In this document: positions 36,272-46,680 of the stretch, in pieces
Numbering within the stretch: the first letter of the stretch is position 1
How the letters are laid out: each line of letters starts with the position of its first letter
Assembly (NCBI GenBank): GCA_002682825.1
Contig: NOKP01000003.1
Location: forward strand, 1,550,001 to 1,614,000
Reading direction: 5' to 3'
Source: Neonectria sp. B-13
Lineage: Eukaryota; Ascomycota; Sordariomycetes; Hypocreales; Nectriaceae
Length of the DNA: 64,000 bases
Notes under the pieces: generated by a model
Database searches by the model: none
What the model saw: only the letters and a program-made list of their open reading frames with translations
Told to the model about the DNA's origin: nothing
Made by a program: the position numbers and the translations under genes

Positions 36272-37103
36272 TCACGCAGACCGAGGAGCCAGGGCGATGC
36301 AAGAAAAGCGCAGGTCGCCACCTTCAGCCGAATCGGCTCGCTGAAGATCCATCAATCGCTTGATTCCCAGCTGTAGAGCCTTCTCACTCAACGCATCTTC
36401 ATCCTCGGCCAACAGCCCCCTGTGTATCGGTCCCTTTCTCGCACCCTCCAGCTCCCACAAGTTTCCGTCCCCGGCCCTGACGAAGGCTACAAAATGGTTA
36501 CCCATCCGCTCCATCTCGTCAATGCTCGGTGGAGCCGTGTCCCCGATGAGAGACGATGCCTGACTGGCTTGGAATATGACCTCGGACCTGGACAAAAGAC
36601 TTGCACGGTCCTCTCTATGGAGGGGAATAGCTTCGTCGCGAAACTTGGCAAGATCACTTCCGGGGACGACCATCTCCGTAGGCGCGCCGTTGTAGATACA
36701 GTGAAGAAATCCAATCAGGCCACAGCCGTGTATGATGGTTTGATGAAACCACACCGCGGGTTCATCTGGGCCGGCACCGTCGTACCACTCTGTCTGCTCA
36801 TCTTCGGCTTCACGTTCGCGTTGCCAGGCTTTTGTCAGGGGAATGATGGCCAACAAGGCGTAAACGGGACGCGGGACGGTAGCCAAGAGTTCCGGGTCAT
36901 CTAGGGAATAGACGTCATGGAACGAGAGGTCCGGGGAGAGTCCCAGCCGCTGAGCAAGATCATTCATCACCTCGGGGTTGTTCTCTAATGTGCATCGTCA
37001 GCTGACTAAGGTAGGAAAGGGTGCACCGTCCACGGCAAAGCCTACCAAGCATGGTGAATATCCTCGGCGAAGAGCCAGAGGCCGGGTGAGTTTCCTGCGC
37101 CAT
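36272..37103 (-). CDS. Ubiquitin C-terminal hydrolase, UCH (L1/L3, Yuh1) family
   Basis: Exons 37046-37103 and 36272-36984 (61-bp intron, branch CTGAC) give 256 residues. The start LENNPEVMNDLAQRLGLSP and FHDVYSLDDPELLATVPRPV are typical UCH N-terminal elements. The active-site segment is QTIIHGCGLIGFLH, giving oxyanion Gln101 and nucleophile Cys107; the general base is His183 in NHFVAFV. UCH enzymes remove small adducts from ubiquitin or related modifiers. Unusually, the segment that should provide the catalytic Asp (ELDG in relatives) reads ELEG, so Glu199 stands at that position. Everything else looks intact and in frame. Confidence 0.88.
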
Positions 37104-37642
37104 GGCTGTTGTGATTGCTTCTCGACGTGAGCGAAGGTGGATGTTTACCAGCTACCTAGGAGAAATAGGTGCGAGAGTATGTAGAGAGGAGAGGTAGGCT
37201 TGAAATCGTTGGACGATTGAATCACTGCACGTTGTTGTTATAGTTCCGCTGTAGTGCACTTTCTCAAGGTACGGGTGACGTGTGACGGGTGTGCCTAACC
37301 GTCAGAGCCGAGCGGCCATTGGCCAGGTACTAAACAGCGAAGTTCCCCCTCCGCATGACCAAGTCAACGACCCTGTTGTCTCGAGAAAACATGGTTAAAT
37401 AAAAAACACGTCATCAAGTTTGATTATCTCTCGTACCTACCTAGTAAGTAGGAGAGACTAGTTGTTTTCTTTAGCTAGGACCTTCAGCCGCGTGTTTTCT
37501 CGGTCCTACGAGATGCTATAGATGTGGCCAGAAACGACCAGAATATGTCATCAAGGGCCCGTCCCGATACACAGGCGAGTCCTCCCGCTTTGTCCTGCAG
37601 TAGATACGAGTTTTCGCCAACCCATCAACGGTTGTAAGCGGA
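37104..37642. other. Intergenic (promoter side of UCH gene)
   Basis: 539 bp, no gene or recognisable element seen. Confidence 0.5.
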
Positions 37643-38453
37643 TTACACTCTTTCGGCAACAATGCTCATGTAAATGCCCCATAGAAGACCGACAAAACTC
37701 AAAAACACAATCCGACGATGGACAGGGATGAAACTGAAGCTGATGATGGAAGCAATGGGCCAAATCTTATACCCAGCAATGATAATCGGGATAGTTTCCT
37801 ACTGATAATGAGTGGCGCTCATGAAAGACCTAAAACGAGAAGGGGACTGACCGTCATGATGTTCTTCCAGATCTGAGAGCTGCCCTGACCCTTGAGGATG
37901 CCCATGAGCACGAGGAAGGCGACTGTATTCATGATGGCTCCAGCGGTCATGCAATCGATGAACCACTTGGTCAGTGTGTTCTTGACGCTCAACTTGGGCT
38001 CCGGGGTCCCTAGGTGTTGGGGGAAGCCGTCTTTGAGCTCGGGCGCATCATCGTGAGGCCTCATCTCGATGTCGCCAATACGCTCAACCCGGCTGTCCAG
38101 GGGATACGCGGGGTACCAACGCTCAAGATATTGCTGCCAATGGTAATTGGGAGGAGCAGTAAGAAGCGTAAGAGTCACGAACCGCAGCAGCTGGAAAATA
38201 TCCAATGCCAGTGGGCGCTATTACGGTGCAACAGCAATTAGCAATTGGGCTGGATTATCAAGGGGCACGATGACACGGAAGAGTGCACAATCATGGCGTT
38301 TGCAGCATCTCATTTTTCGGCAATGGAAGCAGAGCACGCAAGTGGAGCAATCCTGACCTTTTCCTGGCGCGCAAGGATGACCTGGGCGCAGAGGTTGGAG
38401 ACGGTCGACAGCGCCGCAGCCTGAAGCGTGGCAGTAACAATGGGAGACGGCAT
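37643..38453 (-). CDS. Mpv17/PMP22 family membrane protein
   Basis: Exons 38358-38453, 37852-38217 and 37643-37798 (introns 140 and 53 bp) give 205 residues. The family pattern is clear: ATLQAAALSTVSNLCAQVIL at the N-terminus, then PLALDIFQLLRFV, TAPPNYHWQQYLER, NTLTKWFIDCMTAGAIMNTV, and in the last exon IIAGYKIWPIASIISFSFIP with HRRIVFLSFVGLLWGIYMSI. These are four-helix proteins of the mitochondrial inner or peroxisomal membrane (yeast Sym1, mammalian Mpv17, PMP22), thought to form or modulate small-solute channels. Exon 2 has a loop (RIGDIEMRPHDDAPELKDGF) longer than in the shortest homologues. It is divergent from the MFS gene at 39812. Confidence 0.85.
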
Positions 38454-39811
38454 GTTGGGTGGTTAACGAGCGTGGGCGTGGGACGTGGTGGCAGATTGAT
38501 ACTGTGGACTTTGGATCTCACAGTGCAAGTCATTGAGTTGACAACTTGGCGACTTGGATGTCGGCGTTTCGTATCAGTGGAGGTCCACGTCCACGTGTTG
38601 CGACGCGTGCGGCCGGGATAAGTAAAGATCCGCGATTCCAGCTGCTGACTGAGACGAGCGACTGACAAGCATCTTCAGTGATCTGAATTCCCCCTCGAGA
38701 TATTCTCTCTCTGGGAGCGTAGTTTCTCGAGAGCGCCACGTTGTGCACGTAGTAATGCCGTCGCCATTGCCTTTTAGCACATTGCTCCCTTGCAACCACG
38801 GTGAAGCCAAGCCATTTTCGGCCGAGCCCGTACCAAAACTCCGATCCCTGCCCGAGTACCCACCACAACGCGAATGAGAATGCATGTCTGAACTAATGAA
38901 TAGGATGAGTCAACGACCAGAAAGCCGAGTTGAATGGGGGAAAAGGGCGTAAATACTCGCTCTTTCTATCTCTTGGCGTAATATATCAAGATGATGGAAT
39001 TGCGATCACATACTTCGCCGTTGGATGAGTGTCGTCGCGTGTGCCCACAGAATGTTTGACGAACTTTACATTCACGACACATTAATCAAAGTCAGCAAAC
39101 TCGCCCATAAACCAAATCTTAAGCCTCAGATTTCCGTCACTTATTTTCGACATCTTCCAAAGACCGCTGAATTGGGCAAATCGGTGCTACCATCTGCGTA
39201 ATGTACCACGACCCACAGAGCCCACCATCCGTCATCTCCTCCCGAAACAACGGGAATTTGAACTCAGCTCCGACTTCATGTCCGTTCTCCGTACCACATG
39301 CAGGCTAGCCGAAGTCTTCATGTTAAAATACTCTTAGCGCCCTGTCCCCATTCATGGCGGAATTGTCGCCGCAGCACACTCTGCCATTTCCGAGGACGCA
39401 TGTATCTCCGCACGCCGCACTATTCGTCACAGGGTCAAGAAGCCGAGATTTCAACATATGGAACACCGGGGTGTTCCGCGGTCTACGTATCGGATCTCTC
39501 GAGCTGGTGAGATAGACATATTGACAAGGAGTTAGTGCGTAGTATGGGCGTCTCGGCCTTTTGTGACGGATCACGGCGAATGCGATCGATCTAACTATAG
39601 TCCATGTCCGACCCCACAACCCGGGCTTTTGCACCATGTAATTCGATGCCGGGGTTTCCGGGGTTCCTCAAAGTCGATTGAGATGCTTGAGTCACCGACA
39701 ATGACAAGTTGCACAGCTTTATAAAAGAAAGGTTGACTTCTTAAAATTGCTGCATCTAACAATTCTTCACCGTCCAACAATCCTTCACATACAATCCCTC
39801 CATAGCCCAAC
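38454..39811. other. Divergent promoter region
   Basis: 1.36 kb between two divergent start codons. No gene, repeat or clear motif was found. Confidence 0.5.
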
Positions 39812-41372
39812 ATGGCAACAAACGGAAGTACAACCGAGGTAGACTCCATTCACGAGCCACCTTCTACAACACGCGAGGTAGAGAAGGGCAATTTGGATCT
39901 TCCAGGGCCTGATAATCCCGGTAGCACCGTCAGCCAGATCCCAGACGGAGGCGCTGCAGCTTGGCTCGTGGTATTCGGAACATGGTGTACATCATTCTGC
40001 AGCTTCGGCTGGATCAACAGTAAGCTTGTTCTCTAGCGCCTGCTGGAGCTTAGAGGCATGGCTAACACCCGTTCTAAGGCGTGGGGATTTTTCAAGATTA
40101 TTACGAGCATGAATTGCTCAAGGACCTATCGTCCAGCACAATTGCATGGATTCCGTCGTTGCAGATTTTCTTCATCATGGTTATGGTGAGTACCGTCGAT
40201 TCAGACACCTGACTCTTCCAATTATCATACACGTTTTAATGGGCTTTCTGTAGGGCCCTGTGGTAGGAAGGCTGTACGACATTTACGGACCACGTCGCTT
40301 GATCCTGGGTGGGACGTTGCTGCACGTCTTCGGCTTGATGATGGCATCGATATCGACAAAGTATTATCAGATCTTGCTGTCACAGGGTGTCTGTAGTGCG
40401 ATTGGTGCATCTGCCATCTTCCAACCAGGTACGACTCTCTCCTCAAATCCTACAACTTAGGCTAACAAAACCGTTCACAGCTATCAGTACAGTGCCAGAG
40501 TGGTTCAACAAAAGACGAGGTGCTGCTTTTGGCATCTGCTCGACGGGATCCAGCATCGGGGGTGTCATCTTCCCCATCATGCTGACGCACTTGATCAAGA
40601 AAGTTGGCTTTCCTTGGACAATGCGTATTTCCGCATTTCTCATCCTCTTTCTCCTCATCATTGCCAATTTGACGGTCAGACAAAGAGTGGAGGTCAAGGA
40701 CCATGCCTCGAAGAAGGTAGACCACCTGCGTCCCTTCCGCGAGCCCAAGAGCATCTTTCTCATGGCTGGTTTCTTCTTGATCACATTTGGCATCTTTGTT
40801 CCTATCGACTACGTCGTTGTAGAAGCCCGAGCTGCCGGGATGGGCTCTGGTATACTGCAATACCTCGTTCCTATCCTTAATTCTGCTAGGTTTGTTACAT
40901 CCTTTCTGTCACCGACTCAGTTCTGGGCTAACGAACGAGAAGCTTCTTCGGACGATCATCGTCCGGCCTTATAGGTGATAAGCTTGGGCGATTCAACGTT
41001 TTCTGCACGGTCTGCGGCATCACTGGCATCCTGACTCTTGGGCTTTGGATACCTGCGAGCAACAACGCCGCCCTTATTTCGTTTGCTGCGTTCTTTGGGT
41101 TCTTCTCGGGAGCCTACATCTCGCTCTCTCCTGCTCTCGTTGCTGAGGTCTCCCCACCTGAAGAGTTTGGCTATAGAACGGGTCTTCTCTTTATGTGCGG
41201 CTCGATCGGAGGCCTGGTCACGAATCCCATTGCCGGGGCCATCTTGGATGTAGATCACGGCTCTTTTACGGGCTTGAAGGTTTTTGCAGGCGTATTTTGC
41301 CTCGTTGGTACCGTGGTTACTTTTGGAGCAAGACTTCATGAGACTGGCTTTAAACTAGCGGCCAAGTATTGA
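39812..41372 (+). CDS. MFS transporter, monocarboxylate-transporter-like
   Basis: Five exons (39812-40019, 40079-40185, 40254-40428, 40481-40889, 40943-41372; introns 59, 68, 52 and 53 bp, three with CTAAC branches) give 442 residues. The cytoplasmic N-terminus (about 45 residues) leads to [16 protein letters not shown], the typical start of fungal MCT-like (MCH) carriers. The loop [16 protein letters not shown] is the MFS loop 2-3 signature. Twelve hydrophobic segments can be counted, with a central loop ([20 protein letters not shown]). Substrates of fungal members include organic acids, riboflavin and secondary metabolites; none is predictable. The second MCT-like gene at 60661 has a different gene structure and is not a recent duplicate. 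Confidence 0.88.
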
Positions 41373-42114
41373 TCCTGCTACCCTCGACCAATAGAGGGAA
41401 ATTTTCTATAAATTCAAATAATAGAAAATGCAGAGGATACATGACCAGGTTTCAATCATTAGCCGCTAGACTATGTTTAAGACGATGCATGTTGGTCGGT
41501 GACTGACCAAAGGGGTAATGGCCGAGTGAGCCAACCAACGCATCATAATGGCGCAATTGAAAAGGCCACCGTATGTTAGAGTTGGCTTGGGCCATGTGAA
41601 ATCGTGACTCATTTCCAAGGTTGGGTAGAATGAACATCTTGAGGCTGGGTATCCAACGTCGAGGACTCCCAAAGGCACCAGTATTTCGCCATCCATTTCA
41701 ATCTGAGATCACTCTGATTCAATCAACGTCTATCTTGCTATCGTTTGTGTTACCAATTTGATGACTCGCTCAGCGCATTGAATTTGGTGCTAGTCTTTAG
41801 AAATGCGGGGTTGGTCACCACCGTCAATGTAGATGCCAGACTGTCCTTTCTCATGCAGATGCAACCCAACATGCAGTTTTTACCAGGGTTCGTGATGTGT
41901 TTTCGCTCTACTATTGGCTCTTCATTCTTTCTTCCATGTTGAGGACCCACAGCCGGTTATTGTCGCACTGATGCCTACTGACATACAAGAATAAATAGCA
42001 TCGCTCGACCGACGGTCTACTCTAGAACCTTCTATATCAGGGTCATTGGCTTTACCTACTCGCAGTGAACTCGATTCAGCCAATATCACAAGCCATTTTG
42101 CGACAGTGTTCACT
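41373..42114. other. Intergenic
   Basis: Tandem spacer of 742 bp; no gene seen. An open stretch just upstream of 42115 begins only at TTG (42046), so it is not used. Confidence 0.5.
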
Positions 42115-43045
42115 ATGGAGGACGAAACTTCCAGAGTCGACGAGCGGGAGGCTCAAGAGAACAGGCCACTCTTAGGTGGCGACAATACCGATGTTTCTCA
42201 GGTGATGTCGCGACATGACAAATTTCTTTTCAATGGCATTGCAGCATCACTCGGTATCGGCATCGTTGTCTTGTGCTTCCTATTCCCTGTCGCAGCCCTG
42301 GGCGCTGAAGGAGACCGCTTTGATTACCGGTACAGAGATATGGGGCTTGATGAGACAAATACGTCCGTTTTAACCGCAGTAAGACCAGTATTGGGCCCAT
42401 ATTCATGTATCAGCGCTACTAACCAGGCAATGTTTAGAGCTTCATCGTCATTCCTTTGCACATCATCAATCTCATCCTCCTCAAACGCACCAACAAGTCT
42501 CTTCCGGTACTGCTAAACACCCTCTATTTTGGACTTTCGGGATACGTTTCCTTCCTCGGCAGCTTTTATATCTTGATGAACTACGCCTCCTGTCGGTCGA
42601 GATACTGTGATCGCTCCGATCGCGCCTGGTTGGAACCCACCTGGTTAAGAGACGCCGAAGTGCAAGTTCCAGAATGGACCCCCGACAAAATCGAGGATTG
42701 CCATAAATGGACCGTTAAGTATGGAGCAGTCAGCATAGCATTTTTAGTGCTGCTGGCTTTATACGGGTGAGTCTTTCTTGGCCCGGCATGCGAATCTACG
42801 GAATGGCTTAACACTAACTCAACCACAGCGTTGTTCAGATGGCGCTTTTTATTTTCGTGCTGGTTGACATGTTTGACACCCAGCGTAAAAAAGCCATATC
42901 TGAACGCTCAGAAGCCTCATATACTCGTTGGAGCCTTCCAGTCGGCCAATTCTCAGTTGAGTTGAGCTTCCGCTGGGGCAATCCAAAGGCCGAGGCGCCA
43001 CAGGAAAAGTCCGAGGCCGTTGAGGAAACGCAGAGCCGGGACTAA
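42115..43045 (+). CDS. Integral membrane protein, unknown (269 aa)
   Basis: Exons 42115-42378, 42438-42766 and 42829-43045 (introns 59 and 62 bp) give 269 residues. A polar N-terminus (MEDETSRVDEREAQENRPLL, with a di-leucine-like end) precedes four hydrophobic segments: about 40-65 (IAASLGIGIVVLCFLFPVAA), 88-104 (SFIVIPLHIINLILL), 112-136 (LLNTLYFGLSGYVSFLGSFY) and 178-208 (AVSIAFLVLLALYGVVQMAL). The C-terminus is hydrophilic and acidic/basic mixed. Cys residues in the loop before the last helix (ASCRSRYCDRSD and EDCHKW) could pair. No family is recognised. Good splice sites support it as a real gene. Confidence 0.7.
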
Positions 43046-44795
43046 GCACAGAGCAATCTAATGCATGGAAGTGTATACTGCAGGGAACAGGGTGTTGTGG
43101 AGAACGGTGTGCAAAGGGACGGTGTCGTAAAGAACCAAGACTTCTTTGAATGACATTATTCAAATTTGATTCGACAGTGATAAGTAGTAGTGACGCTCAA
43201 TTTAACACAGAGTACCTTGAAGGTTATAAAGTTCAAGGCCACATGTAATTTTGCGACATGCTCTTGTCCCGTGAGCTGACCGATATTTTGGCCGATTTAC
43301 ACTTTTCCCACTCTCCATCTTCCTCAATCATTTCACACATGGCATCCGATTTCTCAATTACAGAGCGCAGTCCTATGCACTGTCTCTACTAGTCTAGGTT
43401 CCGAAGATGCCCTCTCCAGGTATTTGCCTACTTCTTTAAGTCTCCGTCTAAATTTCCAGCCCTTACTACTGAAGGTGCTTTTGTAGAACACACATTGTTC
43501 AGCGGCCACTACCACAATATGAGCAAGCGGGCTATTATAAACCACATGGCTGATAGACTGATTCTTAATTTAGAAATCGAAATAAACGCAAGGGCAGATC
43601 CTAAAACCACTATTTTGATTGCCGGCACTTTCTGACTAGTCACAGTAGGGATCTTTGACCAATCGTGATAAATAGTATATAGAGCCACGCTCAAAGTAGG
43701 TGATAGTTGAAGTATAGACAATCTTGCGCCGGGGTGATATGGGGCTCATACCTAGAAGCCTCCGCATTCTCGCCGTCCGAGACGGGCGATCTCGGCCGCG
43801 GCAGAAGAGAAAACGTCGAGACTTCTCCCCATCTGGACTACGATAGATAATCTCAACAAGGGAGCCGGTACTCAGTGCTTACGTAGTCTAAGTGTCTCCA
43901 TTTGATTCTCGAGATGACTTGCTGCGACACATGGGATTTTGTCTGGCTTCTCCTCGCCGTTCCGCGGTGGCTCGACCACAACCTATCTATCATTGAAGAA
44001 GATCCAACACAAATGTGTGATCATTGTTCCGAGTCATTTATGTTGGCCTCCTCCGTAGACATGCACCTTCAGCCAAAGCATGCAAAGAAAGACTACTTGA
44101 AGAGTATCAGTCGTGTACCGAGTTCTATACTGGTTGGGGTCTGAATCATCAAAACATGGCTGAAACATCTAAGCACCATTTACACCCTTGTAACAGAATT
44201 ATTTCAAACCCTCCTGGAATTCAACTTACAAGAAATACAAGGTCGACGAAGCATGGTAGACCGAGATAGTAGGTATTTTGATCTTTGCTCTTGTGTGGAC
44301 ATACTTACGTGTCTCGGTTTTGTGCCTTTGATGCTTTGCGCCAAATTTTACAAGCGTGCATGCGGAGAAACATTACAAGTCATATTTGTCTTGACATAAG
44401 ATGCGGAAGTGGTAAGGAAGACGAAACGATCTAGCTACGCGTAGAGATGTTAGTAACTGACTGGCCGTTTTATGCCCAAGGATTCAAGTTCGCTGCCGCA
44501 CTCGGCCCCTTGGCCCCCTCTTCTCCCTTTTATGCGTATCTTGAGATCGAATGTGGCGTTAATACAGATGTAAAAAAGCACGGAGACCAACGACGACAAC
44601 GAAAGCCAGTGTATGAATATGATTAACAGACCGTGAGGCATGTACAACAAAAGTCCCTCTAGCTTGACTTTCTTCTCTAAGTATTTCAGTATCATATTTG
44701 AAAATCCCTCTGTTCTAGGAATATGGACGACTGATAGAGTTTAGTAATTGTTACAGAAAAGTAAGATTATATAAATACATAAAACACATATATGC
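43046..44795. other. Gene-poor stretch with possible zinc-finger relic
   Basis: No intact gene. At about 44010-44085 (plus) one frame reads CDHCSESFMLASSVDMHLQP followed by KHAKK, a C-X2-C-X12-H-X4-H zinc-finger pattern, but there is no ATG or flanking domain; neighbouring frames give unrelated peptides. The region between the zinc-finger trace and the nitrilase stop at 44796 shows nothing else. Confidence 0.45.
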
Positions 44796-45962
44796 CTAAG
44801 CTCCCTTGTTCTCTAACCCAGTTAAGGCCTCACGCTCCTTCTTCTGCTTGAGCAGCGTCTCCAATGGCTTGTGGGTAGAGATCAAAGTCATGTTACCAGT
44901 TCCAGAAAGATACGGCGTATCTGTAGGGTTATCCGAAGTGCGGATAACGTAGTTCTTGGGTTGGTCATCAACCACGAGACGCAATAGATCGGGACGAGAG
45001 TAGTGGCCGACGCAGTCGGTGAGGGTCTTTGCGTAGTCGATCGCATCCAGGTCAATATCGCAGTAGATCAGGCCGTCAAAATTGGGATCAGTGGGCTCAG
45101 TGAGCTGCTTGCCATCAGGAGCAAACACGGCGGCACGGCCACCGCCTCCGCTAAGCATGAAGCTCTCCTTGCTGGCGCCGGCTTGACCCTGACTATTCAA
45201 TCTGCTGCCCTCGGCAGACAGCGGCTGGTTGGTGCAGAGAACGTAAACGCCTCCCTCCAGAGCATACATTCGGCTAGCAGTAAGTTCGTTGGCCTCAGAG
45301 AACAGCGACCAAGGTTGATTGCCCCCGTTGTACTGGCCGTTGAACGGCCATGCAGCGATGTGAACCTGCTCGCCTTGCGAGTAGGTGTGGTACTTGAGCA
45401 GAGGTTGATAGTGCTCTGTAACTCACAGTTAGTATGAAACTTCGATGCACCCAGAGAGTTATTGCTTACCCCAGCAGTTCAGCATGCCAATCTTGCCGAG
45501 AGGAGTTTCAACGACAGTGGTGAGGGAGTCTCCAGTCGAATCCCCGAACAAGGTTCTCTCCACGTGCGTCGGCTTGGTCTTGCGTCGATGGAGAAGGATG
45601 TTGCCATCAGGGCCGATGAGGACTTGGGCAAGATACAGGCTCGCACCAACGCGCTCACTGAAGCCAAATCCGACATGCATCTTATTCTCGGCCGCGCACT
45701 GGCGGATCTGAAGCATCTCGTCGCCATAGGCGGACATGCTGTTCTGCATGTACTTCTGAACCAAGGGGATGTTCTCTTGGTAGTTGCCCGACCACAAGAA
45801 GTTTGGGTAGCCAGGGATCCAGACCTCCGAGAAGGCAATGAGTGCAGCTCCATTATGTTTGGCTTCCTGGATGAGTTGGACAGACTTCTTGATGCCGGCG
45901 ACCTTGTCAAACCAGCAGGGCTCGGCCTGACTAATGGCAGCTTTCCACTGACGGATAGACAT
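44796..45962 (-). CDS. Nitrilase (nitrilase / cyanide hydratase branch)
   Basis: Exons 45470-45962 and 44796-45415 (54-bp intron, branch CTAAC) give 370 residues. The Glu-Lys-Cys catalytic set of branch-1 nitrilases is present: Glu46 in AFSEVWIPGYP, Lys128 in RRKTKPTHVER and Cys163 in LNCWEHYQPLLKYHTYSQ. The CWEH context and HIAAWP downstream are those of fungal nitrilases and cyanide hydratases; the exact substrate (aliphatic or arylacetonitrile, or HCN) cannot be called from sequence. The reaction is nitrile plus water to acid and ammonia, or to amide. The gene is divergent from the sugar-porter gene and shares a 718-bp promoter with repeated dyads. An ATG at 45962 (MSIRQWKAAISQ) is chosen; the longer upstream frame starts only at TTG. 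Confidence 0.92.
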
Positions 45963-46200
45963 GGTGAGTTGACGGTCAAGGGATCGATGATATGGAGCTA
46001 GAGGCTTAAAGTGATCACGATGAGGAGGGATAATGAATCGCAACAATGATGAAGTCGTTAAGCCTGTAAGACCGACTGCTCGGTCGACTTATTATATACC
46101 GTACTCGACATTCGCCATGTTATCGTATCCCCAGAGCTCTACCAGACGCAAATCATATGCAAAGTCAGCTTTCGCCTCTAGTTCGAACCCCATGGTACCT

Positions 46201-46217
46201 TGGATAAGCATTATCCA
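46201..46217. promoter_or_regulatory. Dyad 1: TGGATAAGCATTATCCA
   Basis: Perfect 7-bp inverted arms (TGGATAA / TTATCCA) around a 3-bp centre; equivalently YGGATA-N5-TATCCR. It lies 239 bp upstream of the nitrilase ATG. Confidence 0.6.
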
Positions 46218-46250
46218 TCACCTTATCTACTATTGGCAACACGGGCGTCT

Positions 46251-46267
46251 TGGATAGGCATTGTCCG
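46251..46267. promoter_or_regulatory. Dyad 2: TGGATA-N5-TGTCCG
   Basis: Sequence TGGATAGGCATTGTCCG, same spacing as dyad 1 with one change in the right arm; an extra half-site CGGATA follows directly (46266-46271). Confidence 0.5.
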
Positions 46268-46333
46268 GATAACACCCCGCAGTAGTAGTGGAGCAGGATC
46301 AAGCCATGGCGTCCGACTAGTAGGTTCATAGGC

Positions 46334-46344
46334 TGGATAATGCT
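46334..46344. promoter_or_regulatory. Half-site TGGATAATGCT
   Basis: A left arm TGGATA followed by the same ATGC spacer start as in the dyads; the right arm is missing. Confidence 0.35.
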
Positions 46345-46472
46345 TTTAGTGTTGGCGTCAATTTGCGCTATCTGTGACCGTCCAGTGCAAGGTAGACTAT
46401 ATCGGCTATGACCTGGTTCAAGATGCTTGAATCGCTTTGCGCAGAGCATTTCCCATACCTAGGCTGGTCAGC

Positions 46473-46489
46473 CGGGTAATGCCTGTCCA
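46473..46489. promoter_or_regulatory. Dyad 3: CGGGTA-N5-TGTCCA
   Basis: Sequence CGGGTAATGCCTGTCCA, same spacing and the same ATGCC spacer as the copy near 51821. A TATCCA half-site follows at about 46493-46498. It lies about 190 bp upstream of the MFS ATG. Confidence 0.5.
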
Positions 46490-46680
46490 CCTTATCCATT
46501 CTACTACTAGCTTGAAGCTTCTCGGGGCCGCGGCGCTCAGAATGTTCTCGACCCTAAGACATCTCTGCCGAACTTCTATTAAAGACGATCGTGATTCCCC
46601 ACGGTAAACGAGATGCCGTTGTTAACCCATACGACGCCAACCAATCAATTCCACAAAGTCATACTCAACCATCTTCCACA

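Larger units (their letters stand above)
45963..46680. promoter_or_regulatory. Bidirectional promoter, nitrilase / MFS sugar porter
   Basis: The 718 bp between divergent ATGs contain at least three dyads of the form YGGRYA-N5-TRTCCR and several half-sites (listed separately). GATA cores are inherent in the half-sites, so a general nitrogen regulator of the AreA/NIT2 type could also bind. The arrangement suggests coordinated induction of the two genes. Confidence 0.6.

Noticed and set aside
46180..46192. tRNA B-box-like GTTCGAACCCC
   Set aside because: No A box at the right distance upstream and no cloverleaf could be formed.
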